Positions 18,215-27,328 of a DNA stretch of 64,000 bases are shown here, piece by piece. A program made the position numbers and the translations under genes. The stretch lies in contig NZ_CP133089.1 in NCBI RefSeq assembly GCF_030908405.1, positions 62,001-126,000 on the forward strand, written 5' to 3'. Position 1 is the first letter of the stretch. The number at the start of each line of letters is the position of its first letter. The notes under the pieces are model-generated. The model did not search any database and had not been told where the DNA came from. It saw only the letters and a program-made list of their open reading frames with translations. Source of the stretch: Aminobacterium sp. MB27-C1. GTDB taxonomy: Bacteria; Synergistota; Synergistia; Synergistales; Aminobacteriaceae.

Positions 18215-18993
18215 ATCTCTTCACCTTCCAAATGAAGTAATGCTTTTACAAGTTGTTTGGTGTGCTCATGGTGCGGATTTTTCACAATTTCTTCAGGAGA
18301 ACCCTTTTCCACTATTTCTCCCTCATGCATAACGGCGATTTTATCGCAGATTTGGGCAGCAAGAGGAAGGTCGTGGGTGACGAAAAGAAGCCCCATATCC
18401 TTCTCTTTTGTTAATGTAGCTAGTGTTTCTACTATCTCTCTTTGGGTAATGACATCTAAAGCGGTAGTTGGTTCGTCGGCAAGAAGAAACGTTGGATTAC
18501 ATGCTAAGGCTGTGGCTATAGCTGCCCGTTGTTTCTGTCCCCCCGAAAGCTCATGGGGATAACGATTAAGATATGATGCATCAAGCCCAGCTTCTTTCAT
18601 AACCCTTTCACATCGTTGCTTTATTGCATGGGGTGGAAGTTCCATGTGAAACGTCAAAACCTCTTCAATATGTTTCCCGATAGTTAATACTGGCGTAAAA
18701 GAGTTCATGGCTCCCTGAGGAATAAGAGCAATCTCTTTCCAACGTATGGTATTGAGAGTGTCTTTTTTAAGAGAGAGAATGTCGAGATCGTCAAGAAGAA
18801 TAGCTCCAGAGACTTCAGTATTAGAAGGAAGAAGCCTTGGAATAGCCATAAGTAAAGAACTTTTCCCACTGCCGGATTCTCCGACAAGACCGATGATTTC
18901 CCCCTTGGGAATAGAAAGTGAGGCGTTGTTTACGGCAAATACGCTTTTTGATGGCGTTATATATGTAATGGAAAGATCGATGATTTGTATCAT
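18211..18993 (-). CDS. Peptide/nickel-type ABC ATPase (OppD/NikD-like)
   Basis: A 260-residue ATPase: Walker A LVGESGSGKSSL, Q-loop ALIPQGAMNSF (typical of OppD/DppD), signature ELSGGQKQRAAIATAL, Walker B LLADEPTTALD, switch His FVTHDLPLA. It lacks the C-terminal Cys-containing oligopeptide extension seen in the DppD at 27329. Overlaps both neighbours by 4 bases, so translation is coupled through the operon. Confidence 0.93.
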   Translation of the reverse strand: MIQIIDLSITYITPSKSVFAVNNASLSIPKGEIIGLVGESGSGKSSLLMAIPRLLPSNTEVSGAILLDDLDILSLKKDTLNTIRWKEIALIPQGAMNSFTPVLTIGKHIEEVLTFHMELPPHAIKQRCERVMKEAGLDASYLNRYPHELSGGQKQRAAIATALACNPTFLLADEPTTALDVITQREIVETLATLTKEKDMGLLFVTHDLPLAAQICDKIAVMHEGEIVEKGSPEEIVKNPHHEHTKQLVKALLHLEGEEI

Positions 18994-20186
18994 TGTTTAA
19001 GTGCTCCCTTCAATTGGGGGTCAATCTGCTCTTCAAGAAATTTCCCGAGATCAAGAAAAATCAGACAGAGTAGGGTTATGCCAAGACCAGGGGGCAGAAG
19101 CATCCACCATGCTCCACGGGTAAAAGCTCCGAAAGAATGGGCTTCGTGAAGCATCCTTCCCCACGAAATGATTCTGGGGTCTGAAAGGCCGAGGAAAGAT
19201 ATTCCCGCCTCGGCTAAAATAGCACCTGGAACACCGAGTGCTATGTTGGCCAGAAGTAGTGGAAGAGTCTCTGGAAGCAGGTGTCGCCAGAGAATGTAAA
19301 AGGTCGGCGCGCCGAGACCACGAAGACCTTCTATATAACTACTGTCGCGGAGAGATAAAGTCATGGCTCTGACAGTGCGTGCTGTTCCCATCCACGAGAA
19401 GAGCGATAAGATAAGAACGAGTTGCCATAATCCCTTTCCCCAATAGGCGGCAAGTACCATAAGAATGGGAAGAATGGGTATAGAAAGAAGAATATCGACA
19501 CCCCTCATAATGATGGTATCTGTCCAGCCGCCGGCATAGCCACTGATCAAACCGAAGAAAAGGCCGAGCAGGGAGGCCAAAAGTGTTGCTGATATTCCCA
19601 CAATGAGAGAAACACGGATTCCGGCAATGAAGAGCGAAAAAATATCTCTTCCCCGTTGATCGGTTCCTAAAAGGCCCCACCGTCCTCCCTTAATATCAAA
19701 TGTTATCGTTCCTCTCATTTCCGGTGGAGCTGAAAAATCAGGTTCGACGCGAAAGATATATTCACCTTTTTCTGAAAAAAGTTCGCTCGGAATCTGGGCG
19801 AAAGGAGAAAAATTAAGCCTTTGTTTAAAGGAAAGGTCTCGTCCGTCTATGTCAAAAGTATTTTTCCCAACAGTTAAGTGGTGCAAAACAAATTTTTGTG
19901 TCGGAGTTTCGAGAACAAGGGCAGATGGAACAGAGAGCGTTATCTCACCTGAAAGATGAATTTGTGTCGGAGGATTGTAGGGCCAGGCAATATTTTTTTT
20001 CAGGATATTTTCTGAAAGAGTTATTTTCATTGTGGGAGGAAGATTCCTCTTGAGCCATAATGGTGTTGAAAAAGGTGGTGCAACCTCTTGGTTGGGAGAA
20101 ACCGACAATGAAAAAGGGGCCAAAATGCTCAAAACTGCTATAAAGAGAAGAAGTAAAAAACTCCATCGTCGAAAGAGGCTCATCAT
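18990..20186 (-). CDS. OppC-type permease with a large inserted extracytoplasmic domain
   Basis: A 398-residue permease. After the first span (about 8-28) comes about 135 residues (36-170) of beta-rich, presumably periplasmic sequence (THLSGE-like strands, FRVEPDF), then the family motif LLGTDQRGRDIFS at about 172-184, five more spans, and the EAA loop EGLRGLGAPTFYILWRHLLPE. Ordinary OppC/DppC proteins have under 100 residues between the first span and GTDxxGRD and total near 300 residues; the DppC at 26467 is an example. The extra domain may dock the unusual permuted binding protein of this operon. Confidence 0.88.
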   Translation of the reverse strand: MMSLFRRWSFLLLLFIAVLSILAPFSLSVSPNQEVAPPFSTPLWLKRNLPPTMKITLSENILKKNIAWPYNPPTQIHLSGEITLSVPSALVLETPTQKFVLHHLTVGKNTFDIDGRDLSFKQRLNFSPFAQIPSELFSEKGEYIFRVEPDFSAPPEMRGTITFDIKGGRWGLLGTDQRGRDIFSLFIAGIRVSLIVGISATLLASLLGLFFGLISGYAGGWTDTIIMRGVDILLSIPILPILMVLAAYWGKGLWQLVLILSLFSWMGTARTVRAMTLSLRDSSYIEGLRGLGAPTFYILWRHLLPETLPLLLANIALGVPGAILAEAGISFLGLSDPRIISWGRMLHEAHSFGAFTRGAWWMLLPPGLGITLLCLIFLDLGKFLEEQIDPQLKGALKQ

Positions 20187-21169
20187 TAGCGCCCTCTCCT
20201 TTCGAAACGAACACGGGGATCGACTATACCGTAGAGAAGGTCAGCGGCAAGGTTGCAAAAGATAGTGAGAAGGGCCAGAAGATAAAAGGAAGCACCTGCC
20301 GATGGGTAGTCTTGCCCTGTAATGGCTTCCAGCAGAAAACGGCCTACCCCATGGAGGGAAAAGACTGTTTCTGTAATGACGGCTCCAGAGATAATGCCAG
20401 GTAACGAAAGAAGAAAAATCGTTAGAAGAGGAGGAAGCAGTGTACGAAAAGCGTGATTCCAGACAATATGTTTTTCAGGAAGTCCCCGAGCTTCTCCCAT
20501 AAGAATGAAGTCTTCGCTTAGCACTTTAACCATAAGATTGCGAACATAGAGAGCCCATCCCCCGAATCCCAGAAGAACAAGCGATCCCACAGGCAAGATT
20601 AAGTGCCATATATAATCTGTTAACTGAGCCCAGAATCCAATGGGAGGAGGAACAGAAACACTTCCCCGCAAAGGGAAAAGGGGAATGGCATACGCAAAAA
20701 TGAGAAGAAGCAGCAACTGAACAAAAAACGAAGGGAAAGAAAAAGAGACAGCTCCACTCCAAAGAACGATCTTTTCGATCCATTTACCACGTTTTAAAGC
20801 CGCCTGTATGCCAAGCCAAGTTCCCAGAAAGGCTGAAAGTAAGAGGGCACTCCCCAATAGAGTAATCGTGTTGGGAAGACGGGTTGCCAATTCTTCCCAT
20901 ACGGTACGTCCCGTTAAAAAGGAGTAGCCGAAATTAAAAGTTATCATTTGCTTAAGGTAAAGCAAAAACTGAAAACTCAAGGGCTTATCAAGGCCGTAAA
21001 GTTTCGATAGTTCTGCCTTCGCCTCAGGAGAGAATCGAGGGTCGAGCATGGTTGCTACAGGATCTCCTGGCATAAGTCGAAAGAGAAAAAAATTTAAAAT
21101 GAGAACCACAAACAAGACGAGCAGAGAACCTGCGATACGTCGCCACCAGTAGCTTTTCATTTCTGTCAC
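20186..21169 (-). CDS. OppB-type permease
   Basis: A 327-residue permease with six spans. Family features: FFLFRLMPGDPV near the N-terminus, LYGLDKPLSFQFLLYL, and an EAA loop around FILMGEARGLPEKHIVWNHAFRTLLPP. Partner of the OppC-like permease, with which it shares one base at the gene junction; its start overlaps the binding-protein stop by 4 bases. Confidence 0.93.
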   Translation of the reverse strand: MTEMKSYWWRRIAGSLLVLFVVLILNFFLFRLMPGDPVATMLDPRFSPEAKAELSKLYGLDKPLSFQFLLYLKQMITFNFGYSFLTGRTVWEELATRLPNTITLLGSALLLSAFLGTWLGIQAALKRGKWIEKIVLWSGAVSFSFPSFFVQLLLLLIFAYAIPLFPLRGSVSVPPPIGFWAQLTDYIWHLILPVGSLVLLGFGGWALYVRNLMVKVLSEDFILMGEARGLPEKHIVWNHAFRTLLPPLLTIFLLSLPGIISGAVITETVFSLHGVGRFLLEAITGQDYPSAGASFYLLALLTIFCNLAADLLYGIVDPRVRFERRGR

Positions 21170-22833
21170 CGGTTATTTAAGAGCCAGAAAAGAGGATTCT
21201 TCGTGAGGTGTACATACTCCCCAGGCCTGTATTCTCTAAAGATAAACGGACCTGACCCCATAAGCTGAGTTAGTTTTTTCTCTTTATCAAGCCATGTTTG
21301 AGATGGTTTCCAGCTCCGCCAATCTTTCACCTGCTCTAAAACGTGCCGGGGAAAGAGAGGAAGGCCTCCTATGTTATGAAGATGCCAGTAGCTTGTAGAG
21401 TTCATTGTAACAATAAGAGTTTGAGCATCGGGAGTTTCAATGTTTTCTACATCTCGTACCGAATCGTAATAGCGGGGTAATTGATGGTTTTTCAGATATT
21501 CAATAGTGTAGGCTGCGTCTGATGAGGTTAATGGGCGTCCATCCTGCCAAAGCATCCCCTTCTTCATATGAAATGTAAGTTGGGTAACATTATGTTTATC
21601 TTTTTTCACGGTATCGACAGACCATGATTCTGCTACCCAAGGAAGATCTGTTAACGTCTCTGGATCAATAGCGAGAAGAGAATCATAGATAAAGGCCAAT
21701 ACATTCCAGTCGTAGGCAGAACTCGTATCAAGGGGGTTGAGAGAGCGTGGCTCGTCAAGTAAAACCCATCGGAGAGGTTTCATGGAGCCCTGCGCAGGTT
21801 CCAACTGGAAAAGACTCCAAATATTATCAGCTGTCGTATAAGACGTTGTAACATATCCCTTCCACGATGATGTGGCCGCCGTAATAAAATATCTACTATA
21901 AATTGGAATAACAGGAACAAGTTCTGAAAGGAGCTTTTGGCTTTCGGAAGCTGCTTCTCGAGCTGCTTCTTCGTCAGGGGCCCATCGAAGTCGAGATACA
22001 ACATCATCAAGTTGAGGATGGGATATTCCAGAAATGTTATAGCCGCCTTGTACATCCATGGAAGAATGATAAAAAGCGAAAAGAGAATCGGGATCGCGAG
22101 TCATTTGCCATGCTAAAACATACGTATCGAACTTCCGTTCGTCAAGACGGGCAATCATGGCTGAAAAGTCCATAGGCTCTACCTCTAGGGGAATTCCAAT
22201 TGCACGTAGAGACGTTGCTATCCGTTCAGCTATTTCAGCCGTTGTCGGTGAAACTTGAGCTGTGGGAGAGAGCATCTTCATTGGAGGTAGCTCTCGGTGT
22301 TCTTCTGGATCTGTAAGAATTCCTTTGTTATTCCACGTCCAACCGGCATCTTTCAACCTTTTTTTAGCCTTCTCCGGATCAGAAAAATAATGAATAACAT
22401 CTTTTTCATAGTAGGGAGAAGCAGGTGGTAAAAATGTGGAAAGGGGCTCTGCGTAACCTGAGAAGAGATCACGAACTATCTTTTCGCGGGGAATAGCTTC
22501 CCATGCAGCTTGTCTGAGTTCTTGCCGATTCCACGGAAACATTCGAAGATTCATTCCGAAGAAAAAACCATGAAAGCCTTTTGCCAATGACATCTGAATT
22601 GATGCATTTTGTGATAATCGCTCTATATCAGCGGGACGGGCAATATCTGTAAGCATCTGTATTTCATCTTTTTCGAGGGCCAAAAGCTGAGCGTCAGGAT
22701 CACGAATAATGACAAGGTACAGATCCTTGATTTTAGGGCCTCTAAACAGAGACATATCAAAACTGTACCCCTCTTGGGGAAAAGACAAACTGAGCAGAAA
22801 AGCAACGCTGAATAATATAAAGAAACGCTTCAT
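21166..22833 (-). CDS. Family-5 solute-binding protein in circularly permuted order
   Basis: A 555-residue exported protein: Sec signal peptide (1-24), then sequence in the family SBP_bac_5 but with its two parts swapped. Residues 31-345 correspond to the usual second part (IKDLYLVIIRDPDAQLLALE, then a GMNLRMFPWNRQELRQAAW segment, then DPEKAKKRLKDAGW). Residues 354-555 correspond to the usual first part (LRWVLLDEPRSLNPLD, DGRPLTSSDAAYTIEYL, and the end GSGPFIFREYRPGEYVHLT). The last residues lead naturally into residue 31. The canonical order can be compared in the same window at 31158. It is one open frame with no break. ATG 22833 follows GGGGGTG; an upstream in-frame ATG at 22863 lacks a site. 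First gene of the operon; probably binds peptides or a related ligand. Confidence 0.88.
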   Translation of the reverse strand: MKRFFILFSVAFLLSLSFPQEGYSFDMSLFRGPKIKDLYLVIIRDPDAQLLALEKDEIQMLTDIARPADIERLSQNASIQMSLAKGFHGFFFGMNLRMFPWNRQELRQAAWEAIPREKIVRDLFSGYAEPLSTFLPPASPYYEKDVIHYFSDPEKAKKRLKDAGWTWNNKGILTDPEEHRELPPMKMLSPTAQVSPTTAEIAERIATSLRAIGIPLEVEPMDFSAMIARLDERKFDTYVLAWQMTRDPDSLFAFYHSSMDVQGGYNISGISHPQLDDVVSRLRWAPDEEAAREAASESQKLLSELVPVIPIYSRYFITAATSSWKGYVTTSYTTADNIWSLFQLEPAQGSMKPLRWVLLDEPRSLNPLDTSSAYDWNVLAFIYDSLLAIDPETLTDLPWVAESWSVDTVKKDKHNVTQLTFHMKKGMLWQDGRPLTSSDAAYTIEYLKNHQLPRYYDSVRDVENIETPDAQTLIVTMNSTSYWHLHNIGGLPLFPRHVLEQVKDWRSWKPSQTWLDKEKKLTQLMGSGPFIFREYRPGEYVHLTKNPLFWLLNNR

Positions 22834-23007
22834 ATTTTCACCCCCGGAGAATGCATATAACATTGTTCATTTATTCTAACAAAAAATGGGAAGATTCTTA
22901 TGAAGTTTTCAAAAAAGTTTACGTTATGCTTCCTTACTCACGTTCTATATTTTAGTTTTATAATAGGCATACTATTTGTAATGCTTCTTTAGTGAAGGAG
23001 GGATGAG

Positions 23008-23463
23008 ATGGCTATTTTAAAGGAGTTTAAAGAATTTGCAGTTAAGGGAAATGCAATGGATATGGCTGTAGGCATCATTATAGGAGGTGCTTTCGGAGGT
23101 GTCGTATCGTCTTTAGTGAAGGATGTTATTATGCCTCCTATTGGCATGGCGCTTGGTAATGTGGATTTTAAAGATATCTTTATGGTACTCAGAGAGGGAG
23201 CAACTCCAGGCCCATATCTTTCTTTGGCTCAAGCGCAAGAGGCTGGGGCGATTACTATGAATATCGGCGTTTTTGTAAACTCTGTAATCAGCTTTCTCAT
23301 TGTGGCTTTTGCTGTTTTTATTTTGGTTAAAAATTTAAATCGTCTACGAAGACCGCCAGCACCAGCTCCTAAGCCACCTGTTAAAATATGTCCCTATTGT
23401 TTTACTGAAATTCCAGAAAAGGCATTACGGTGTCCTGCTTGTACTTCAACTTTGGAAAAATAA
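23008..23463 (+). CDS. mscL: Large-conductance mechanosensitive channel with C-terminal zinc ribbon
   Basis: A 151-residue Msc[22 protein letters not shown] is the pore-lining first helix, and a second span lies at about 85-108. The pentameric channel opens on hypo-osmotic shock. After a Pro-rich linker the C-terminus carries two CxxC knuckles (CPYC and CPAC), which should form a zinc ribbon; some other MscL proteins have this too. ATG with AAGGAGGG upstream. Divergent from the permuted binding protein across 174 bases that hold only AT-rich promoter-like sequence. Confidence 0.95.
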   Translation: MAILKEFKEFAVKGNAMDMAVGIIIGGAFGGVVSSLVKDVIMPPIGMALGNVDFKDIFMVLREGATPGPYLSLAQAQEAGAITMNIGVFVNSVISFLIVAFAVFILVKNLNRLRRPPAPAPKPPVKICPYCFTEIPEKALRCPACTSTLEK

Positions 23464-23494
23464 TATTTTATGATCTGAACAGGTGAATAGTCTA

Positions 23495-25270
23495 ATGAAG
23501 AAACTTTCAAATTTTGCAGTGGTTTTCGTCTCTGCAATTGCTCTTACATTTGCATTTATTGCAACTCCATCTTTGGCGATGACGGCCCTTTCATCTCAGG
23601 GTATGGTTGTCGCTATGAATTTTGATGCGGCCAAAGTTGGTGCGGAAATTTTGGAAAAGGGTGGCAATGCCTTCGATGCTGCTATAGCTGTCAGCCTGGC
23701 TTTAGGTGTAGTGGAACCCTACGGTTCAGGTTTGGGGGGAGAAGGATATATTGTTGCCCGAACAGCTGATGGCAATCGCTTCGCTTTGGATTTTAGAAGC
23801 GTGGCGCCGCGAATGGCAACATATGGAAGCATAGAAAAATCTGGTCTTTCTTTTGCAGAGGCAATGCAGACGTTAAAAGGTGTTGGAGTTTTTAGCTTAC
23901 CGGCAGCCTTAGAGTACATTCACCAAAAGGCAGCAACTATGCCTATGGAAGCACTTGCTGAACCGGCAATTCATTTGGCGCAAGATGGATTTGCAGTGAA
24001 TAAACAGTTTGCTCAGGCTGTAACTCTTGAGTATGAAAAGCTTCTTCGTTCAGCTCAGGGCTTTTTGAAAGAGAGCATTTTACCTTGGGAGGAAGGAGAT
24101 TGGTATTCAAATCCCTCTTTAGCAGAGACACTTCGTATCTTTGGCAGAGAAGGAGCAAAAGCTTTCTATAATGGCTCTATTGCTGATTCCATTGAATTTT
24201 TTATGAAAAAAAACGGAGGTTGGCTCAGAAAAGAAGATTTTCAAAACTATCGTGTAATTGAAAAAGTACCTCTTCATGGAACATATCGTGGATATGATAT
24301 TTATGTTTCAGATATGCCAGCAGGCGGTCCGCGTCTTATCGAAACCTTGAATATTTTGGAAAAATTCAACATGTCAGCCTTTGACTGGGATGATCCCCTC
24401 AGAATCCATATCATGCAGGAAGTTTTTATTTTGACAGCTCTGGATCAGGAAAAATACGTTGGTGATCGAGACTTCAGTTCTTTACCTAAGCAAGCTTTGA
24501 CAGATAAAAAATATGCAGAGCGTCGATTTATGGAAATTAACTTATCGAAAGCTTCTTTACCGCAAAGTTGGAAAAAACGATACGGAAATCCTTTGCCTTT
24601 TGAAGAGAACCAAGGATTTACGGATGTACTTCTACAAGAAATAGATACAACATCTACACGTGCGAAATCTATTGAAAAGGAAGAAGCTTTTTCTGTTGAA
24701 TCACCAACAACAACTCACTTTGCTGTTATGGATAAAGATGGGAACGTTGTTTCATGTACTCAGACCATATCTGATTTTTTCGGAACAGGATATTGGATTA
24801 ACGGTTTCTTCCTTAATAATGAGTTAAATAATTTTAGTGGAGATGCTACATATGGTGCTCCTCTTTATCTGGAAGGTGGCAAACGTCCACGAACAACAAT
24901 CGCGCCGTTAATTATTGAAAAAGACGGAAAGGTTGCTTGGGTTCTCGGAACTCCTGGCGGAGGTCGCATCGTTTCTACCCTCGTTCAGATTATTGTCGAT
25001 CTTATTGATTTTGATATGTCTTTAGAAGATGCTGTAAAGTCTCCAAAGTTTGTAGGCTATGTTCTATATCCAGAATTGCGAATGGAGAAGGGCTTTTCAA
25101 CGAAGACAGTTGATTGCCTTCAGAACTTTTTTGGACACGTTGTCAAAGTCTATGAGTATCCGGATATGTTTTTCGGGGGATTAAATATGATTGAAGTTCA
25201 AGAAAACGGTAGTATAAAAGGAGTGGGGTCATTTCGGCGCAGCGGTTCAGCAGTTGCTCCTGAAAATTAG
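23495..25270 (+). CDS. ggt: Gamma-glutamyltransferase
   Basis: A 591-residue secreted Ntn-hydrolase precursor. Signal peptide to about residue 28 (ATPSLA). The large-subunit motif YGSGLGGEGYIV is near the N-terminus. The autoprocessing and catalytic Thr is in SPTTTHFAVMDKDGNVVS (Thr406, as judged from the TTH alignment to known enzymes). Downstream, GTGYWINGFFLNNELNNF, RPRTTIAPLI and LGTPGGGRI match the small subunit. It cleaves gamma-glutamyl bonds, e.g. in glutathione, outside the cytoplasm and would feed the peptide and amino acid importers nearby. ATG 23495 is preferred over GTG 23483 because AGGTG sits between them. Confidence 0.93.
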   Translation: MKKLSNFAVVFVSAIALTFAFIATPSLAMTALSSQGMVVAMNFDAAKVGAEILEKGGNAFDAAIAVSLALGVVEPYGSGLGGEGYIVARTADGNRFALDFRSVAPRMATYGSIEKSGLSFAEAMQTLKGVGVFSLPAALEYIHQKAATMPMEALAEPAIHLAQDGFAVNKQFAQAVTLEYEKLLRSAQGFLKESILPWEEGDWYSNPSLAETLRIFGREGAKAFYNGSIADSIEFFMKKNGGWLRKEDFQNYRVIEKVPLHGTYRGYDIYVSDMPAGGPRLIETLNILEKFNMSAFDWDDPLRIHIMQEVFILTALDQEKYVGDRDFSSLPKQALTDKKYAERRFMEINLSKASLPQSWKKRYGNPLPFEENQGFTDVLLQEIDTTSTRAKSIEKEEAFSVESPTTTHFAVMDKDGNVVSCTQTISDFFGTGYWINGFFLNNELNNFSGDATYGAPLYLEGGKRPRTTIAPLIIEKDGKVAWVLGTPGGGRIVSTLVQIIVDLIDFDMSLEDAVKSPKFVGYVLYPELRMEKGFSTKTVDCLQNFFGHVVKVYEYPDMFFGGLNMIEVQENGSIKGVGSFRRSGSAVAPEN

Positions 25271-25390
25271 ACAAAATAGTAAAACATTACATAATGTGTA
25301 AAAGGGCTTTTCTCTAAAAGGAGGTTTCCTTCCTAAATAATCGTCTCTTTTCAATAAAGAAAGATAAGAGAGGTGGAAAATCGATTTTAA

Positions 25391-25419
25391 TTGACCGGTG
25401 TTATGGAGCGTGATAGACT
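25391..25419 (+). promoter_or_regulatory. Predicted promoter of the dpp peptide operon
   Basis: TTGACC at 25391-25396, 17-base spacer, TAGACT at 25414-25419. The same TTGACC plus 17-base arrangement precedes the gntR gene at 35131. The position 5 bases upstream of a perfect palindrome suggests the palindrome covers the transcription start. Confidence 0.55.
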
Positions 25420-25424
25420 AATTT

Positions 25425-25452
25425 TCAAATGGTCGACCGGTCGACCATTTGA
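25425..25452 (+). promoter_or_regulatory. 28-bp perfect palindrome, predicted GntR operator
   Basis: Bases 25425-25452 read identically on both strands; the core is two adjacent copies of GGTCGACC flanked by TCAAAT and ATTTGA. It lies between the predicted promoter and the GTG of dppB. The same GGTCGACC core occurs upstream of the GntR gene at 35204, so this is the likely operator of that regulator. The rest of the 258-base gap 25271-25528 shows no gene. Confidence 0.75.
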
Positions 25453-25528
25453 CTAAAAAGCATACAGAAGTTTTTTTGAGCGCGCTTTTCTATATATAAA
25501 TCATGCTTCTAGTGAGAGGTGGTTATTT

Positions 25529-26452
25529 GTGCTTAGGTATGTCTTTCGAAGAATCTTGCTACTCATACCCGTTGTTCTAAGTGTCATGGTTATCATCTTC
25601 ACGATTTTGTACTTTACTCCTGGAGATCCTGCGCAAATTGCTCTTGGTCAAGAGGCGACCGTCGAGACTGTCGCAGCATTCCGTGCTGAACGAGGTTTGG
25701 ATGACCCATTCTTTGTTCAGTTGGGGCGCTATCTTTATCGGGCAGTTTTCCATGGGGATCTTGGGTACTCGTACGCGATGAAGAGCCCTGTTTCTATGGA
25801 GTTGGCTTCACGCATTCCGGTAACTATGAAACTAGCCTTTTGGGCTGTTGCTTTTAGTACTTTGGTGGGAATCCCATTGGGGGTTATTTGCGCAATACGT
25901 CAATATTCTATTTTGGATAGTATTACGACCCTTATAACCCTTCTCGGTGTTTCTATGCCTACTTTCTGGAGTGGCCTTCTATTTATTCTTGCTTTTTCAG
26001 TGTATCTCGGATGGTTGCCATCCATGGGATTCGATACGGTGAGCCAGATGGTTATGCCCATTATTACGTTGTCCGGATCTGCCGTAGCCCTCATAGCCAG
26101 AATAACAAGGTCGAGTATGCTAGAGGTTATTCACTCAGACTATATTCGTACCGCTCGTGCCAAGGGTCAAAAAGAGAGTATCGTCATTATGCGCCACGCT
26201 TTGCCAAATGCCATGATTCCCATTCTTACCATCATTAGTATGCAATTTGGAATGCTTCTTGGCGGTTCTATTGTTACAGAAGCTATATTCTCCATCTCTG
26301 GCGTGGGCCGTCTCATGTTAGAGGCTATTAATATGCGCGACTATCCCATCATTCAAGGTGGCGTTCTCTTTATTTCTATCGCGTTCTGCCTTGTCAACTT
26401 AACGGCAGATATCCTCTACGCGTTTGTTGACCCTCGTATTCATGTGAAATAG
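25529..26452 (+). CDS. dppB: Dipeptide-type ABC permease (DppB/OppB-like)
   Basis: A 307-residue permease with six spans: ILYFTPGDPAQIALGQEA near the N-terminus and an EAA loop IRTARAKGQKESIVIMRHALPNAMIPI. Start GTG 25529 with GAGAGGTGG upstream. First gene of the peptide island; downstream come dppC, dppD, dppF, a small membrane protein, an M20 hydrolase and the binding protein. Probably under the operator at 25425. Confidence 0.93.
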   Translation: MLRYVFRRILLLIPVVLSVMVIIFTILYFTPGDPAQIALGQEATVETVAAFRAERGLDDPFFVQLGRYLYRAVFHGDLGYSYAMKSPVSMELASRIPVTMKLAFWAVAFSTLVGIPLGVICAIRQYSILDSITTLITLLGVSMPTFWSGLLFILAFSVYLGWLPSMGFDTVSQMVMPIITLSGSAVALIARITRSSMLEVIHSDYIRTARAKGQKESIVIMRHALPNAMIPILTIISMQFGMLLGGSIVTEAIFSISGVGRLMLEAINMRDYPIIQGGVLFISIAFCLVNLTADILYAFVDPRIHVK

Positions 26453-26466
26453 AGGTGGGAAGCTCA

Positions 26467-27318
26467 ATGTTTAAAAATAATTCTATGATGAAATATACCC
26501 TTATACGGTTGAGAAGAAACTATCTTGCAGTGCTTGGTATTGTTATTCTTCTCATATTGATAGGTATGGCCATATTTGCAGATCAAGTTGCTCCTTATGG
26601 TTATGCTGACCAAGACTACATGATGATCCGTAAACCGCCTTCCACGACCCATCTTTTGGGAACCGACGAATTTGGGCGAGATGTTCTCAGCCGAATTATT
26701 TTCGGTTCAAGGGTTTCTTTGCAAGTCGGTCTGATCGCTGTTTCAATTTCTCTTATTGCAGGTGGTGCTATCGGAGCTATTGCCGGATATTTTGGTGGCA
26801 AAATTGATAACTTCCTGATGCGTATCATGGATATCCAACTTGCTATCCCAACCATACTTTTGGCAATCGTTATATCTGCCGCCCTTGGGCCTGGTCTGTT
26901 CAACCTGATGGTAGCTGTTGGTATAACATCAATTCCTCGTTTTGCCCGTCTGATGAGAGCTTCCGTTCTCTCGATAAAGGGAATGGAGTTTATTGAAGCG
27001 GCGCGGGCTATGGGCGCGAGTCATACGCGCATCATTTTGTTATATATATTGCCAAACTGTGCGGCACCCCTGATTGTTCAGTCTACCCTCAGTGTCGCAA
27101 ACGCAATACTTTTTGCAGCTACATTAAGTTTCCTTGGCTTGGGTATTCAGCCTCCCTATCCGGAATGGGGTGGAATGCTTTCTGCTGCGAGACCGTATCT
27201 CAGAAACAGTGCGTACTTAAGTATTGCTCCCGGATTGGCAATTATGATCACCATTATGGCTTTGAACTGCGTTGGCGATGGACTTCGGGATGCCCTTGAT
27301 CCGAAGCAGAAACGGTAG
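26467..27318 (+). CDS. dppC: Dipeptide-type ABC permease (DppC/OppC-like)
   Basis: A 283-residue permease of normal length: first span at about 20-40, LLGTDEFGRDVLSRIIFGSR, then an EAA loop EAARAMGASHTRIILLYILPNCAAP. The ATG at 26467 follows AGAGGTGG by 8 bases; an in-frame GTG at 26455 overlaps the ribosome binding site. Heterodimer partner of the permease at 25529. Confidence 0.94.
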   Translation: MFKNNSMMKYTLIRLRRNYLAVLGIVILLILIGMAIFADQVAPYGYADQDYMMIRKPPSTTHLLGTDEFGRDVLSRIIFGSRVSLQVGLIAVSISLIAGGAIGAIAGYFGGKIDNFLMRIMDIQLAIPTILLAIVISAALGPGLFNLMVAVGITSIPRFARLMRASVLSIKGMEFIEAARAMGASHTRIILLYILPNCAAPLIVQSTLSVANAILFAATLSFLGLGIQPPYPEWGGMLSAARPYLRNSAYLSIAPGLAIMITIMALNCVGDGLRDALDPKQKR

Positions 27319-27328
27319 GTGTACTAAA

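Noticed and set aside
21166-22833. Frameshifted or chimeric binding-protein pseudogene
   Set aside because: One open frame of 555 codons with signal peptide, good ribosome binding site and all parts of the family present exactly once, only in swapped order.
23008-23463. MscL zinc ribbon as a novel fusion
   Set aside because: CxxC-bearing C-termini occur in other MscL proteins as far as I recall, so it is noted in the annotation but not claimed as new.
25271-25528. Hidden small gene or second hairpin terminator after ggt
   Set aside because: No start with a ribosome binding site and no good stem plus T-run; the region is explained by promoter and operator of dppB.
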